Assembly: GCA_039715165.1 (NCBI GenBank)
Contig: JBDLHX010000001.1
Coordinates: forward strand, 1-64,000
Length of the DNA: 64,000 bases
Source: JAHEEL01 sp039715165
GTDB lineage: Bacteria; Actinomycetota; Acidimicrobiia; Spongiisociales; UBA5794
Reading direction: 5' to 3'
Part shown: one piece after another, positions 40,654 to 49,015 of the stretch
How positions within the stretch are numbered: position 1 is the stretch's first letter
Layout of the letters: each line of letters starts with the position of its first letter
The notes under the pieces: generated by a model
The model's input: the letters and a program-made list of their open reading frames with translations, nothing else
What the model was told of the DNA's origin: nothing
Databases searched by the model: none
Position numbers and translations under genes: made by a program

Positions 40654-42293
40654 TACACGCCCCCTGACCGTGTGCCGCGCAGCGATTCGATCACGAGGGC
40701 GGCGAGCGCGGTGATCGTCATGAGCACGACGGCCATCGCCATCGCCTCGCCGAACGTCCCCGGCCTTCCGAGGAGGCGGAAGATCGCCACCGGCATCGTC
40801 GTTGTGTCCGGTCGAACGATGAACGACGTTGCGCCGAACTCTCCGATCGAGATCGCGAACGAGAACACCGCACCGACGAGGAGTGCCCGGGCAATGAGCG
40901 GGAAGTCCACTTCGCGCCATGCGCGTAGCGGCGACGCCCCCAGCACGGACGCGGCCTCTCGGAGACGGTGCTGGACCGATTCCATCACGGGGATCGTGCT
41001 GCGGACGACGAACGGGATTGCGACGAGCGCGTGGGCGATCGGGATGAGTAGCAGCGAGGCGCGGAGATCGACCGGTTCGTCGAGGGCGACGAGGAAGCCG
41101 AAGCCGATCGTCACGGCCGATGTGCCGAGTGGAAGCATGAGCACGGTGTCGAAGAGCCGTGCGGTCCGGCCGCGCGCCGACACGACGACGGTGGCGGCCA
41201 TGAGCCCTACGCCGGCCGCGATGACGACGGCGGGGATCGCGTACGAGAGGCTGTTCCCGATCGCCTCGGCCGGGGTGACGAAGAGCGCCGAAGCCTTCGG
41301 TGGATCGACGAGATTCACATAGTGGGCGAAACCGAACCCGCTCGGGGTCGAGAGGGATCGGGCGATGAGTACGACGATTGGGGCGGCGACGATGAATGCC
41401 AACCCTGCGAGCACCATCGCGATCACGGCGCGTTCACCTGTCGTCGTCGGGGGTCGCGCGATCTCGGATGCCGGGCGGAGAGGAAGCTCGGTCGTCTGCC
41501 GGTTCCTGATCCGCGAGTACGCGGCGAGGATCGTCGTGACTCCGATGAGTTGGAGCACGGCGAGCGCCGCTGCAAGGTCGAGGCGGAAGAACGCGGTCGC
41601 CTGACGCCAGATCTCGACCTCGAGCGTTGTGTGCTGGAGATCGCCCAGGACGAGGATCACACCGAACGAGGTAAATGTGAACAAGAAGACGAGAGCGGCG
41701 CTCGACAGGATCGCCGGACGCAGGAGAGGGAGGGTGACCTCGCGAAACGCCCGCCAACGGCTTGCGCCGAGCGATCGTGCTGCATCCTCGAGACGCGGAT
41801 CGATCTGCTCCCAGAACGCGCCCACGCCCCGGATCACGATGGCGATGTTGTAGAAGACGTGGGCGAGGAGGATCGCCCAGATCGTCCCTCGCAGGTCGAC
41901 GCCGATCGGGCTTCCCGGGCCGAGCAGCGCGAGGAACGCGACACCGACGGCGATTGTTGGGAGCACGAACGGAACGAGCGTCAACGACCGCAGGAGTGCG
42001 CGTCCCGGGAACCGGAAGCGTGCGAAGACGTACGCTGCCGGCAATCCGAATAGGAGTGTGAGGGCGGTGGAGACGAGCGCCTGCCACAGGGTGAACCATG
42101 CGATCGAGCGCATCGCCGGATCGGTGACAAGCTGCGTGAACGCCGACGTGGCAATCCGTCCGTCGGTGACGAGGCCCGTGGCGAGGATCGTGGCGAGCGG
42201 ATAGACGAAGAAGTACCCGAGGAACGCGACCGGCACGACTGCGACGAGGGCGACCCAGAATCGTCGTCCATTGCGCGTGCCGCGAGGTCTCAT
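40653..42293 (-). CDS. thiP: thiamine ABC transporter permease (fused two-domain)
   Basis: The 546-residue inner-membrane protein is a tandem of two permease halves, each with about six helices and an EAA-like cytosolic loop (LEDAARSLGASRWRAFREVT and REAASVLGASPLRAWREVDF). This is the ThiP/FbpB-type arrangement. It passes the ligand from ThiB to the cytosol using ThiQ. ATG 42293 (MRPRGTRNGRRFW) overlaps the thiB stop by 4 bp. Confidence 0.9.
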   Translation of the reverse strand: MRPRGTRNGRRFWVALVAVVPVAFLGYFFVYPLATILATGLVTDGRIATSAFTQLVTDPAMRSIAWFTLWQALVSTALTLLFGLPAAYVFARFRFPGRALLRSLTLVPFVLPTIAVGVAFLALLGPGSPIGVDLRGTIWAILLAHVFYNIAIVIRGVGAFWEQIDPRLEDAARSLGASRWRAFREVTLPLLRPAILSSAALVFLFTFTSFGVILVLGDLQHTTLEVEIWRQATAFFRLDLAAALAVLQLIGVTTILAAYSRIRNRQTTELPLRPASEIARPPTTTGERAVIAMVLAGLAFIVAAPIVVLIARSLSTPSGFGFAHYVNLVDPPKASALFVTPAEAIGNSLSYAIPAVVIAAGVGLMAATVVVSARGRTARLFDTVLMLPLGTSAVTIGFGFLVALDEPVDLRASLLLIPIAHALVAIPFVVRSTIPVMESVQHRLREAASVLGASPLRAWREVDFPLIARALLVGAVFSFAISIGEFGATSFIVRPDTTTMPVAIFRLLGRPGTFGEAMAMAVVLMTITALAALVIESLRGTRSGGV

Positions 42294-43327
42294 CGCACCG
42301 CTGAGGCCCACTCGGAGAGCCACCGCTCGCGGTTCTCGTCGATGCGGGCCGGGTCCATCACGATGGGCGCTGCGGGAATCACGGCATGGTCGACGAACAC
42401 CGGTGGGAGCTCCGCCTCGGAGTTCGCGGGGAAGACGAACATGTTGAGCGGCAGGTCCTCCTGGAACGTCTCGCCGAGGAGGAAGTCGACGAGCCTTCCG
42501 GCGCTCTCTTCCGCCTCCGTGCCGCTCAGAACGCCCGCGTACTCGATCTGGCGGAAGCATCCGGACTCCGGGACGCCCGTCGGCGCCTCGTCGAGGTCAC
42601 CGAAGTACACCTCGGCGACGGGGGAAGACGCATACGAGACGACGATCGGGCGGTCTCCTTCTCCCGATCCGCCGGAGAACTCCCCGTAATAAGCCTGGTC
42701 CCATCCGGGGACGATGCGGACGTCGTTTGCGACGAGGTCACGCCAGAACGCCTGCCAGGGATAATCGCCGCTCTCGCCGAACGTCTCGATCGTAGCGAGG
42801 AGGAACGAGAGGCCCGGTGACGATGTCGTGGGGTCTTCGACGACGAGCAGCCCCCGAAATGCCGGCCCGACGAGGTCGCGGAGGTCGGTCGGCGGCTCGA
42901 GCCCGAGCTGCTCGAGGCCAGCGAGGTCGGTGTTGAGGCAGACGTCACCGAAGTCGATCGGCGTGACTCGGTCGTCGGGATCGCGGAGGCTTGCCGGAAC
43001 CTTGTCGATCCCCTCGGCGCGATGGGCAACGAAGATCCCTTCGTTGAGAGCCCGCGACAGGAAGGTGTTGTCGATCCCGTAGAGGACGTCGGCAACCGGG
43101 TTGTCCTTCACAAGGATCGCCTGGTTGACCATCGTCCCGGCGTCGGCCGACCGGATCACTTCGACCGTGACACCGGTCTCCTCTGTGAACTGCTCGAGCA
43201 CGCCATCCGAGACGGCGAACGACTCGTGGGTCATGAGCACGATCTTGTCCGGTGTGGTCTCCTGAGAGCTGCACGCCGAGAGGAGAAGGGTGAGCGTCGC
43301 GAGAAGAACGATGAATGAGCGCCTCAT
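42290..43327 (-). CDS. thiB: thiamine-binding lipoprotein of ABC transporter
   Basis: The 345-residue substrate-binding protein has a lipoprotein signal (RRSFIVLLATLTLLLSAC). It resembles the TbpA/ThiB family: IVLMTHESFAVSDGVLEQFT, VADVLYGIDNTFLSRALNEG, and WDQAYYGEFSGGSGEGDRPI followed by VVSYASSPVAEVYF. The ATG at 43327 overlaps the thiN 3' end by 4 bp. Thiamine specificity is supported by thiN and the TPP riboswitch upstream. Confidence 0.9.
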   Translation of the reverse strand: MRRSFIVLLATLTLLLSACSSQETTPDKIVLMTHESFAVSDGVLEQFTEETGVTVEVIRSADAGTMVNQAILVKDNPVADVLYGIDNTFLSRALNEGIFVAHRAEGIDKVPASLRDPDDRVTPIDFGDVCLNTDLAGLEQLGLEPPTDLRDLVGPAFRGLLVVEDPTTSSPGLSFLLATIETFGESGDYPWQAFWRDLVANDVRIVPGWDQAYYGEFSGGSGEGDRPIVVSYASSPVAEVYFGDLDEAPTGVPESGCFRQIEYAGVLSGTEAEESAGRLVDFLLGETFQEDLPLNMFVFPANSEAELPPVFVDHAVIPAAPIVMDPARIDENRERWLSEWASAVR

Positions 43328-43983
43328 GGCGAGGTCCTTTCGTGAACGATGAGCAGCCTGCCCTGCTCGATGGAGACGGAGATGGGAGACGAATCGCAGA
43401 CGTTGCTCACGCCGCGGGTCGAGCCGGCCGGGAGCGTTTCGTGATCGAGGCTCCACCGGAGTCCCTCGGTCGAGGTGACCGCGACGTCGGTACCGGCCGG
43501 GATGAGCGAGACGGTGTCTCCGGGGCGGGCATCGAAGACCGCCGTCCTCCCCGGCACGCAGACGGTGATCCGGGTCGACCCGTCGATCCAGATGAGGTCG
43601 TCGACCCGATCGGCGATCGCGACAAGGAGGCCCATCGCGCCGAGGAAGTGATCGAGGCGGCCGGTGTGGGCGCCCACAATCGTGATGCTCGTTGCTCCCC
43701 AACGCAGGGCGACATCGACGGCGAGTTCGAGATCGGTGCGGTCCTTGTCGGGTGGGAAGACTTCAGTCCGTGAGCCTTGCTTGACGGCGGCGGTGAGAAG
43801 TTCGGCGTCCACTGAGTCCATGTCGCCGATGACGAGGTCGACGGTGAGGTCGAGGTCGTCGGCGTGATGGAGTCCGCTGTCTGCCGCGATCACGGGTGCG
43901 CCGAGGGGGAGTGAGATGTCCCGGGTCGACGCGAGCGGTTCGCCGCCCGACAGGATGATCACTTGGTTCGTGGGGTCTTCCAC
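43324..43983 (-). CDS. thiN: thiamine pyrophosphokinase
   Basis: The 219-residue enzyme makes thiamine diphosphate from thiamine and ATP. Family motifs are present: DSGLHHADDLDLTVDLVIGD followed by MDSVD, then FPPDKDRTDLELAVDVAL and IVGAHTGRLDHFLGAM. It begins with GTG directly after the TPP riboswitch, and its GGAGGG ribosome-binding site is part of the riboswitch P1 helix. Placing the kinase before the uptake genes makes a compact salvage operon. Confidence 0.93.
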   Translation of the reverse strand: MEDPTNQVIILSGGEPLASTRDISLPLGAPVIAADSGLHHADDLDLTVDLVIGDMDSVDAELLTAAVKQGSRTEVFPPDKDRTDLELAVDVALRWGATSITIVGAHTGRLDHFLGAMGLLVAIADRVDDLIWIDGSTRITVCVPGRTAVFDARPGDTVSLIPAGTDVAVTSTEGLRWSLDHETLPAGSTRGVSNVCDSSPISVSIEQGRLLIVHERTSP

Positions 43984-43987
43984 GCGC

Positions 43988-44091
43988 TCCCTCCGCTGGC
44001 ATGATCCAGATCAGGTTCCGCGGGTCGGAGGCGTTCACAGCATTGCTGCACCGGCCGCCCTCTCAGTTCGGCGTTCCCGAACTCCCCGGAG
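43988..44091 (-). ncRNA. TPP riboswitch (THI element)
   Basis: Read on the minus strand, the conserved THI blocks are present in order: CTCCGGGG at the 5' side of P1, AACTGAGAGGG, then AACCTGATCTGGATCATGCC and AGCGGAGGGA at the 3' side. P1 pairs CTCCG (44091-44087) with CGGAG (43995-43991). The 3' strand GGAGGG is also the thiN ribosome-binding site, 6-7 nt before its GTG. TPP binding should therefore close P1 and block translation. Confidence 0.95.
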
Positions 44092-44102
44092 TGGTCGATC
44101 AC

Positions 44103-44108
44103 ATTGTA
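44103..44108 (-). promoter_or_regulatory. candidate thi operon promoter -10
   Basis: On the minus strand TACAAT lies 11 nt before the riboswitch. A weak -35 (TTCTCG) is 17 nt further upstream. Confidence 0.45.
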
Positions 44109-44156
44109 GTCGTGCCCCGGGGGATCGAGAACGAGGGTGGTGCGATGACAAACCGC

Positions 44157-44194
44157 TTGACAACGAGACAGTATTGCGACATCATAATGATGTC
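44157..44194 (+). promoter_or_regulatory. promoter with 17-bp perfect palindrome operator
   Basis: TTGACA (44157-44162) is a consensus -35. The -10 region is covered by GACATCATAATGATGTC (44178-44194), a perfect palindrome with 8-bp arms around one A. It lies 31 bp before a small ORF and a ribbon-helix-helix-like gene, which may autoregulate at this site. Confidence 0.55.
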
Positions 44195-44225
44195 ATAACG
44201 ACGAGAAGGGGCGAAAGGAGCACGA

Positions 44226-44345
44226 ATGTTGTGGTACAACAGCCCGGAAGCCGTCCGAGTCATCAGTTTGTCGTGGTGCGGACGGGATGAAGAGGCCAAG
44301 CGGCGGTCGATGCTGCGACTCGTCGACGGGCGCCGCGAGCGTTAG
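44226..44345 (+). CDS. 39-residue small protein, unknown
   Basis: The small frame starts at ATG 44226 behind a perfect AAAGGAG ribosome-binding site 6 nt away. It encodes MLWYNSPEAVRVISLSWCGR followed by a basic stretch (DEEAKRRSMLRLVDGRRER), and ends at TAG 44345, 9 nt before the next ATG. Spacing, ribosome-binding site and position in the operon favour translation; it could also be a leader peptide. I know no homologous family. Confidence 0.55.
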   Translation: MLWYNSPEAVRVISLSWCGRDEEAKRRSMLRLVDGRRER

Positions 44346-44354
44346 GAGAAGGAC

Positions 44355-44798
44355 ATGGACACAAGCGTGCTGACCGCGGAGATCGAAGATGCCCTGAGGG
44401 CACAGCTCGGGCTCAGTGGGGATGATCCGGCCATCGCCGCGGCCGGAGATGCCCTCCTCGTCTCTCTGGCACCGGCGGTCGAACGGGCGGTGATGCGACT
44501 TGCTGAGGAGACGGCCGGGGAGGTCGGAGCCCAACTTCCCGGCAAATCCGTTGGGGTAGAGCTGCGAGAGGGCGTGCCCATGCTCATCGTGCGCGAGGCC
44601 TCCGGTCCGGTCACCGTCGACACGGATGACCTCGAGGCGCGGATCACACTGCGGCTGTCCGAGAACCTCAAAGGATTGCTCGAGGACGCGGCCGGGGAAT
44701 CCGGGGACTCCGTCAACGCGTACGTCGTCAAGACGCTGACGACGAAGGCGCGAGAACGAGGCAAGGGCCGGCGCTACAGCGGGACGATCGAAACATGA
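44355..44798 (+). CDS. ribbon-helix-helix (HicB-antitoxin-like) protein
   Basis: The 147-residue protein ends in a probable ribbon-helix-helix domain (ARITLRLSENLKGLLEDAAG, ESGDSVNAYVVKTL), like the C-terminal part of HicB-family antitoxins. The N-terminal half has no clear match. No HicA-like toxin is nearby. In other actinobacteria such proteins sit next to DUF4097 genes, as here (4-bp overlap). It is a likely autoregulator through the palindrome at 44178-44194. GAGAAGG precedes the start. Confidence 0.65.
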   Translation: MDTSVLTAEIEDALRAQLGLSGDDPAIAAAGDALLVSLAPAVERAVMRLAEETAGEVGAQLPGKSVGVELREGVPMLIVREASGPVTVDTDDLEARITLRLSENLKGLLEDAAGESGDSVNAYVVKTLTTKARERGKGRRYSGTIET

Positions 44799-45559
44799 GC
44801 CGGATCGATCAGAGTTTCGTGGTCGGTGAGCAGTGCGAGGTTCTCGTCTCTCTCGCGTCTGCCGATGTCTCTGTCGTCGAGGGGCCCGCCGGTTCTATCG
44901 AGGTAGCGGCCGAAGGGCACGAACGGGCCCTCGAGTTGATCGACATGCACCAAGACGGCGATGTTGTGACGGTTCGTTCTCACAAGGGCGACAAGTGGTG
45001 GAGCTTGAGGAGGGCAAGCGTTCGAATCACGGCTCCCGCCGGCGTCGCATTCACGGGAAGAACCGCCTCCGGGGACATCCGTATCTCGGTGCCGGCCTCC
45101 GATGTGGAGATCGACAGCGCGTCGGGCGACGTGCGGCTGTCTTCGTTCGACGGGCGATGCCGGATCAAGACGGCGAGCGGCGATGTGACGATCGGAGACT
45201 CGTCGGGCGGGTTGCGTTTCGCGTCCGCGTCCGGTGACCTACGACTTGAGAGCCTCGAAGGCGATATGACGGCGACTACCGCATCGGGTGACGTCGCGAT
45301 CGGCGAGGCGCGTGGATCGATTGCGGTTCGGACGGCGAGCGGAGACGTCAACATCCGCCGATTCGAGGGTGTGCGTCTCGAAGCCTCGTCGATGTCTGGT
45401 GATTTCCGGATCTGGCTTGCTCCCGGCATGACGATCGAGGCAGACATCCAAACGCTCTCCGGCACCTTCCGAAACCGTGTCACACCTTCGTCTGTAGAAC
45501 GGACGATCAGCGCGGAGCTCCGGCTGAAGACGCTGTCGGGAGACATCTCACTGCATTGA
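44795..45559 (+). CDS. DUF4097-type beta-solenoid (toastrack) protein
   Basis: The 254-residue protein is built of about eight short beta-strand repeats with the pattern TASGDVxI / SxSGDLRLxS (GRTASGDIRISVPASDVEID, IKTASGDVTIGDSSGGLRFA, TTASGDVAIGEARGSIAVRT). This is the DUF4097 or toastrack fold. No signal peptide is seen, so it may be cytosolic. Function in the family is unknown. It is coupled to the ribbon-helix-helix gene by an ATGA overlap. Confidence 0.82.
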   Translation: MSRIDQSFVVGEQCEVLVSLASADVSVVEGPAGSIEVAAEGHERALELIDMHQDGDVVTVRSHKGDKWWSLRRASVRITAPAGVAFTGRTASGDIRISVPASDVEIDSASGDVRLSSFDGRCRIKTASGDVTIGDSSGGLRFASASGDLRLESLEGDMTATTASGDVAIGEARGSIAVRTASGDVNIRRFEGVRLEASSMSGDFRIWLAPGMTIEADIQTLSGTFRNRVTPSSVERTISAELRLKTLSGDISLH

Positions 45560-45594
45560 GCGACGGGGTCGGCGTCTGCCTAGGATCAGGACCG

Positions 45595-46284
45595 ATGTCG
45601 TTCGATCTCGAAAAACACTTCGGGCACGCCGCCGCTTGGCCCCACGGCGAAGACGAGAAGCCGCTCGTCATCGGGATCGCTGGAGGCTCAGGTTCGGGGA
45701 AGACGACGATTGCACAGAGCGTCGTCGACATTGTTGGTCCGAACGTGGTTGCTCGACTCCCGTACGACGCCTACTACCGGCAGCAGGACCACCTCACGTA
45801 CGAAGATCGGACGAAGATCAACTACGACCATCCAGATTCGCTCGAAAGCGAACTGCTGGTCGAGCACATTCAGGCGCTCCGCTCTGGACGGTCGGTGGAT
45901 CGGCCGGTCTACGACTTCGGAACGCACACTCGCGCCCCCGAGACGGTGCGCGTCGAGCCGGAGTCGGTCGTGCTCGTCGAGGGGATCCTCATCCTCGCCG
46001 AGACCAAGGTTCGGAAGCTCATGGACTTGCGCGTCTACATCGACACAGATGCCGACCTTCGACTCATGAGACGGCTGCAGAGAGACATCGTCGAACGTGG
46101 GCGAACCGTGGACTCGGTGCTCGAGCAGTACGAGGCGACGGTGCGTCCCATGCACCTCCAGTTCGTCGAACCGTCGAAGCGGTACGCCGACATCATTGTC
46201 CCCGAGGGCTACAACCCGGGCGCAATCGGCACCGTCACGTCGATGATTCGTCACTTCCTCGCGGAGCGAAGCGGCCGCGACTGA
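45595..46284 (+). CDS. udk: uridine kinase
   Basis: The 229-residue P-loop kinase phosphorylates uridine and cytidine for salvage. It has Walker A GIAGGSGSGKTTIAQS, LPYDAYYRQQDHLTYEDRTK and INYDHPDSLESELLVEHI, the RPVYDFGTHTR substrate loop and LVEGILILAE. ATG 45595 is chosen; a TAGGAT -10-like hexamer ends 9 nt before it, suggesting an almost leaderless mRNA. The 3' end overlaps the convergent SGNH gene by 50 bp. Confidence 0.93.
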   Translation: MSFDLEKHFGHAAAWPHGEDEKPLVIGIAGGSGSGKTTIAQSVVDIVGPNVVARLPYDAYYRQQDHLTYEDRTKINYDHPDSLESELLVEHIQALRSGRSVDRPVYDFGTHTRAPETVRVEPESVVLVEGILILAETKVRKLMDLRVYIDTDADLRLMRRLQRDIVERGRTVDSVLEQYEATVRPMHLQFVEPSKRYADIIVPEGYNPGAIGTVTSMIRHFLAERSGRD

Positions 46285-47014
46285 GCGCCTCTTCGATGAG
46301 GGGAATCGCCGCTTCTGCATACATCGCGTGGCCTTCAGCCGATGCGTGGAAGAGGTCCGGCGCCCAGACGGAGAGGTCGGTCTCGAAGCGTTCGAAGACA
46401 GGTCCCCACGCCTGAGACTTCGGCAAGCCGTAGCGGCTCGCGATCCGGCCGATCGCGTGGTCCACGGAGCGGGCACGGACGCGGGCCACGCCCCGAGCGA
46501 GAGCGGGGAGACGTGGGATCGTCCCGAGATCGCCGACGCCGCAGACGACGACGGACGGGAACGCGGCGACGAGCATCGCGGCCGCCTCGTCGTAGGCGGC
46601 CTCGAAACTGCTGATCGGCGTCATTCGGAGGGCATCGTTCCCCCCAACACACACGAGAGCGATGTCGCCACCCGCGAGAATCGCGCGGTGCACCTGCTCC
46701 CTTCGCACATCCTCGATCTTCGAGCCCCCAACGGCGACGGAGACCAGATCGACGTGGTAGCGATCACTGAATGCTCGTGCGGTTCGGCGGACCCACGCGG
46801 CGTTGAGCGGCTCGACCCCAGGGGCGGTGATGGTGCTGTCGCCGAGTACGACCAGGCGGAGCCGGGGGAGAGAGGGATCGCCGAAGGTGCCGGAGGGATC
46901 TTGATCCGCGAGCGAGTCGAGATCGGGGCGATGAACCGCCTGCGCGATCTGCGAGGCGAACACGCCGCCAACCGCCAGCGGCCGCCTGGCCACTCTCCAG
47001 AGTCTCAACGACAT
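46235..47014 (-). CDS. SGNH/GDSL-family hydrolase
   Basis: The 259-residue protein shows the four SGNH blocks: VVLGDSTITAPG (catalytic Ser), AVGGSKIEDV (Gly), VCVGGNDALR (Asn), and APDLFHASAEGH (Asp and His). These enzymes are esterases, lipases or acetylxylan-type deacylases; the substrate is unknown. The N-terminus is mildly hydrophobic and may be a weak membrane anchor. The last 50 bp overlap the udk 3' end on the other strand. Confidence 0.88.
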   Translation of the reverse strand: MSLRLWRVARRPLAVGGVFASQIAQAVHRPDLDSLADQDPSGTFGDPSLPRLRLVVLGDSTITAPGVEPLNAAWVRRTARAFSDRYHVDLVSVAVGGSKIEDVRREQVHRAILAGGDIALVCVGGNDALRMTPISSFEAAYDEAAAMLVAAFPSVVVCGVGDLGTIPRLPALARGVARVRARSVDHAIGRIASRYGLPKSQAWGPVFERFETDLSVWAPDLFHASAEGHAMYAEAAIPLIEEALSRGRFAPRGSDESST

Positions 47015-47171
47015 CCACAGACAGTACCCCCGAATCGCGTACCCAGGGTTGCAGTCCCCGTATGCGGCGCCACCAGCCCGCGGAATGAGGGCGTTGGTCG
47101 ATCATCTCCGAACTCTGGGCCGGCGAGACACTTATAGGCCGCTGTGAGCCCTGGGTTCGCAGAGCACACGC

Positions 47172-47197
47172 CCGGCGAGGGAAGTGCCCCTCGCCGG
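47172..47197 (+). terminator. strong hairpin in a 274-bp intergenic region
   Basis: CCGGCGAGGG (47172-47181) and CCCTCGCCGG (47188-47197) form a perfect 10-bp stem with a 6-nt loop, followed by CCAAGTTCTT. About 35 nt upstream is a -10-like TATAGG (47133-47138). The pair could define a small RNA of about 60 nt or an attenuator before the next gene. The rest of 47015-47288 shows nothing recognisable. Confidence 0.35.
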
Positions 47198-47288
47198 CCA
47201 AGTTCTTCCGTGTCGCGACTTCGTCTGGTGCCCCTTCACAGCGGTGTCGTTCACTGCGAGGATGGTCGTAGGGTGATTGGAGGTTCGG

Positions 47289-47771
47289 ATGGAAGAACGG
47301 CGGTCCTTGGTTGACCGCATCCTCGGTTACGGCGGACTCGTGTTGGCGATCATCGCGGTCGCCTTCACGATTTCTGCGCTGCAAACGGCTTCGAGGGGGT
47401 CATCTGCCGACTGGCAGGAGGCTGCCGCCGGGCTGTTGGGAATGGTTGCGCTGGCGTGGATGGTCACGATCACGGTGCGCCACCTCCATGTCTATGACAG
47501 GGGCGGTGGCCGCGAACTGTTGGTGGCGGGGTGGGTATCCCTTCCCGTGATCGCCGGCTTGGTCTTGCTCCTCGGTGGCTTCAGCTCGGGCGACAGCCGT
47601 TTTGGCGAGTGGCTCGTAGATCTGTTGCGATCTCCTCAGGCATACGTGATGCTGCTCGGGGTGCCGTTGATGCTGGGCTCTGTGGCGATCCTCATAGACG
47701 GCACCGGCAGAGGTGCCCGGGAAGCCGGGAAGGTCTCCGGGACGTATGGGTGGTATGAACCCACGCCGTGA
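47289..47771 (+). CDS. four-helix integral membrane protein, unknown
   Basis: The 160-residue protein has four predicted membrane helices (GGLVLAIIAVAFTISAL, AAAGLLGMVALAWMVTITV, WVSLPVIAGLVLLLGG, YVMLLGVPLMLGSVAILI) with short loops. I do not recognise the family. ATG 47289 follows TTGGAGGT. It is convergent with ychF. Confidence 0.7.
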   Translation: MEERRSLVDRILGYGGLVLAIIAVAFTISALQTASRGSSADWQEAAAGLLGMVALAWMVTITVRHLHVYDRGGGRELLVAGWVSLPVIAGLVLLLGGFSSGDSRFGEWLVDLLRSPQAYVMLLGVPLMLGSVAILIDGTGRGAREAGKVSGTYGWYEPTP

Positions 47772-47817
47772 AGGACGTGGCCCAGGCACCCCCAGGCGGG
47801 ATGGGAGGAAGGGACGT

Positions 47818-47842
47818 GCACCTCAACGGTCGTGAGGGGTGC
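47818..47842. terminator. hairpin between convergent genes
   Basis: GCACCTCA (47818-47825) pairs with TGAGGGGTGC (47833-47842) with two bulged G. It lies between the membrane-protein gene and the ychF 3' end and may terminate either. Confidence 0.3.
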
Positions 47843-47861
47843 GCGGGCGGCCGGGCTGCGG

Positions 47862-48953
47862 CTACACGTTGAAGCGGAAGAAGATGATGTCGCCTTCCTG
47901 GACGACGTAGTCGCGCCCTTCGAGGCGCCATTTCCCGACCTCTCGGGCTCCGTGCTCGCCACCGTGCTCGACGAAGTCCCAGCAGGACACGACTTCGGCT
48001 CGTATGAAGCCCTTCTCGAAGTCGGTGTGGATCTGTCCGGCAGCCTGCGGGGCGGTGGCGCCTCGCTTGACGGTCCACGCCCTCGCTTCTTTGTCTCCCG
48101 CCGTGTAGAAAGTCTGGAGCCCGAGGAGGTGATATGCGGCGCGGATGACCTTGTTGAGGCCAGGCTCGGTGAGGCCGTACTCGGCGAGCATCTCGTCGCG
48201 GTCCTCGTCATCGAGAAGGGCGAGCTCGGCCTCGAGATTGCCGGAGATCACCACCACGTCCGCGCCCTCGTGAGCCGCGTACTCGCGCACGGCGTCGACG
48301 TACGGATTGTCACCGAGGCCGTCCTCCGACACGTTCGCGATGTACATCGCGGGCTTCGCTGTGAGGAGGAACAGATCTCGCACGACCGGTCGCTCAGCCT
48401 CGGAAACCTCCATCGACCGCGCCGGTCGGCCCTCCGAGAGGTGCTCCTGGAGGCGCTCGTAGATCTCGAGCTTCTCTGAGGCTTCTTTCTCCCCGGCCTT
48501 TGCCTTCTTCTCGGTCTTCTCAATCGCTCGGGCTATTCCCTCGAGATCGGCGAGAGCGAGCTCCGTGTCGATGGTCTCGAGATCCGAGATGGGATCGACA
48601 TCACCGGCGACGTGGACAACGTTGGCGTCGTCGAAGCAGCGAACGACCTGAGCGATAGCGTCCGTTTCGCGGATGTGGTGGAGGAACTTGTTGCCGAGCC
48701 CCTCACCCTGTGAGGCGCCGGCGACGAGGCCTGCAATATCTACGAACTCCATGACCGTTGGGACGATCTCCTCCGGCTTTGCGATGGCCGCGATCTTCGG
48801 AAGCCGCTCGTCCGGGACGAAGGCGATGCCGACGTTTGGATCGATGGTGCAGAACGGGTAGTTCTCTGCCTGGATCTCAGCCCGGGTGAGCGCGTTGAAC
48901 AGCGTCGACTTACCGACGTTGGGGAGACCGACGATGCCGCAGCGGATGCCCAC
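47862..48953 (-). CDS. ychF: ribosome-binding ATPase/GTPase YchF
   Basis: The 363-residue Obg-like P-loop NTPase binds 50S/70S ribosomes and prefers ATP in characterised members. It has GIVGLPNVGKSTLFNALT, the switch region NYPFCTIDPNVGI, FVDIAGLVAGASQGEGLGN and a C-terminal TGS domain ending in EGDIIFFRFNV. The altered G4 motif (YIANVSE in place of NKxD) fits the ATP preference. GTG start at 48953. Divergent from the next gene. Confidence 0.96.
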   Translation of the reverse strand: MGIRCGIVGLPNVGKSTLFNALTRAEIQAENYPFCTIDPNVGIAFVPDERLPKIAAIAKPEEIVPTVMEFVDIAGLVAGASQGEGLGNKFLHHIRETDAIAQVVRCFDDANVVHVAGDVDPISDLETIDTELALADLEGIARAIEKTEKKAKAGEKEASEKLEIYERLQEHLSEGRPARSMEVSEAERPVVRDLFLLTAKPAMYIANVSEDGLGDNPYVDAVREYAAHEGADVVVISGNLEAELALLDDEDRDEMLAEYGLTEPGLNKVIRAAYHLLGLQTFYTAGDKEARAWTVKRGATAPQAAGQIHTDFEKGFIRAEVVSCWDFVEHGGEHGAREVGKWRLEGRDYVVQEGDIIFFRFNV

Positions 48954-49015
48954 GGGGACCTTTCGGGAGGAGCGTCGCGAGGTTAGGGGCGTCTTTGCCC
49001 TCTATGGTCAGCGTT

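Noticed and set aside
44355..45559. Classical HicAB toxin-antitoxin pair
   Set aside because: The antitoxin-like gene has no HicA-type toxin beside it; the partner is a DUF4097 protein.
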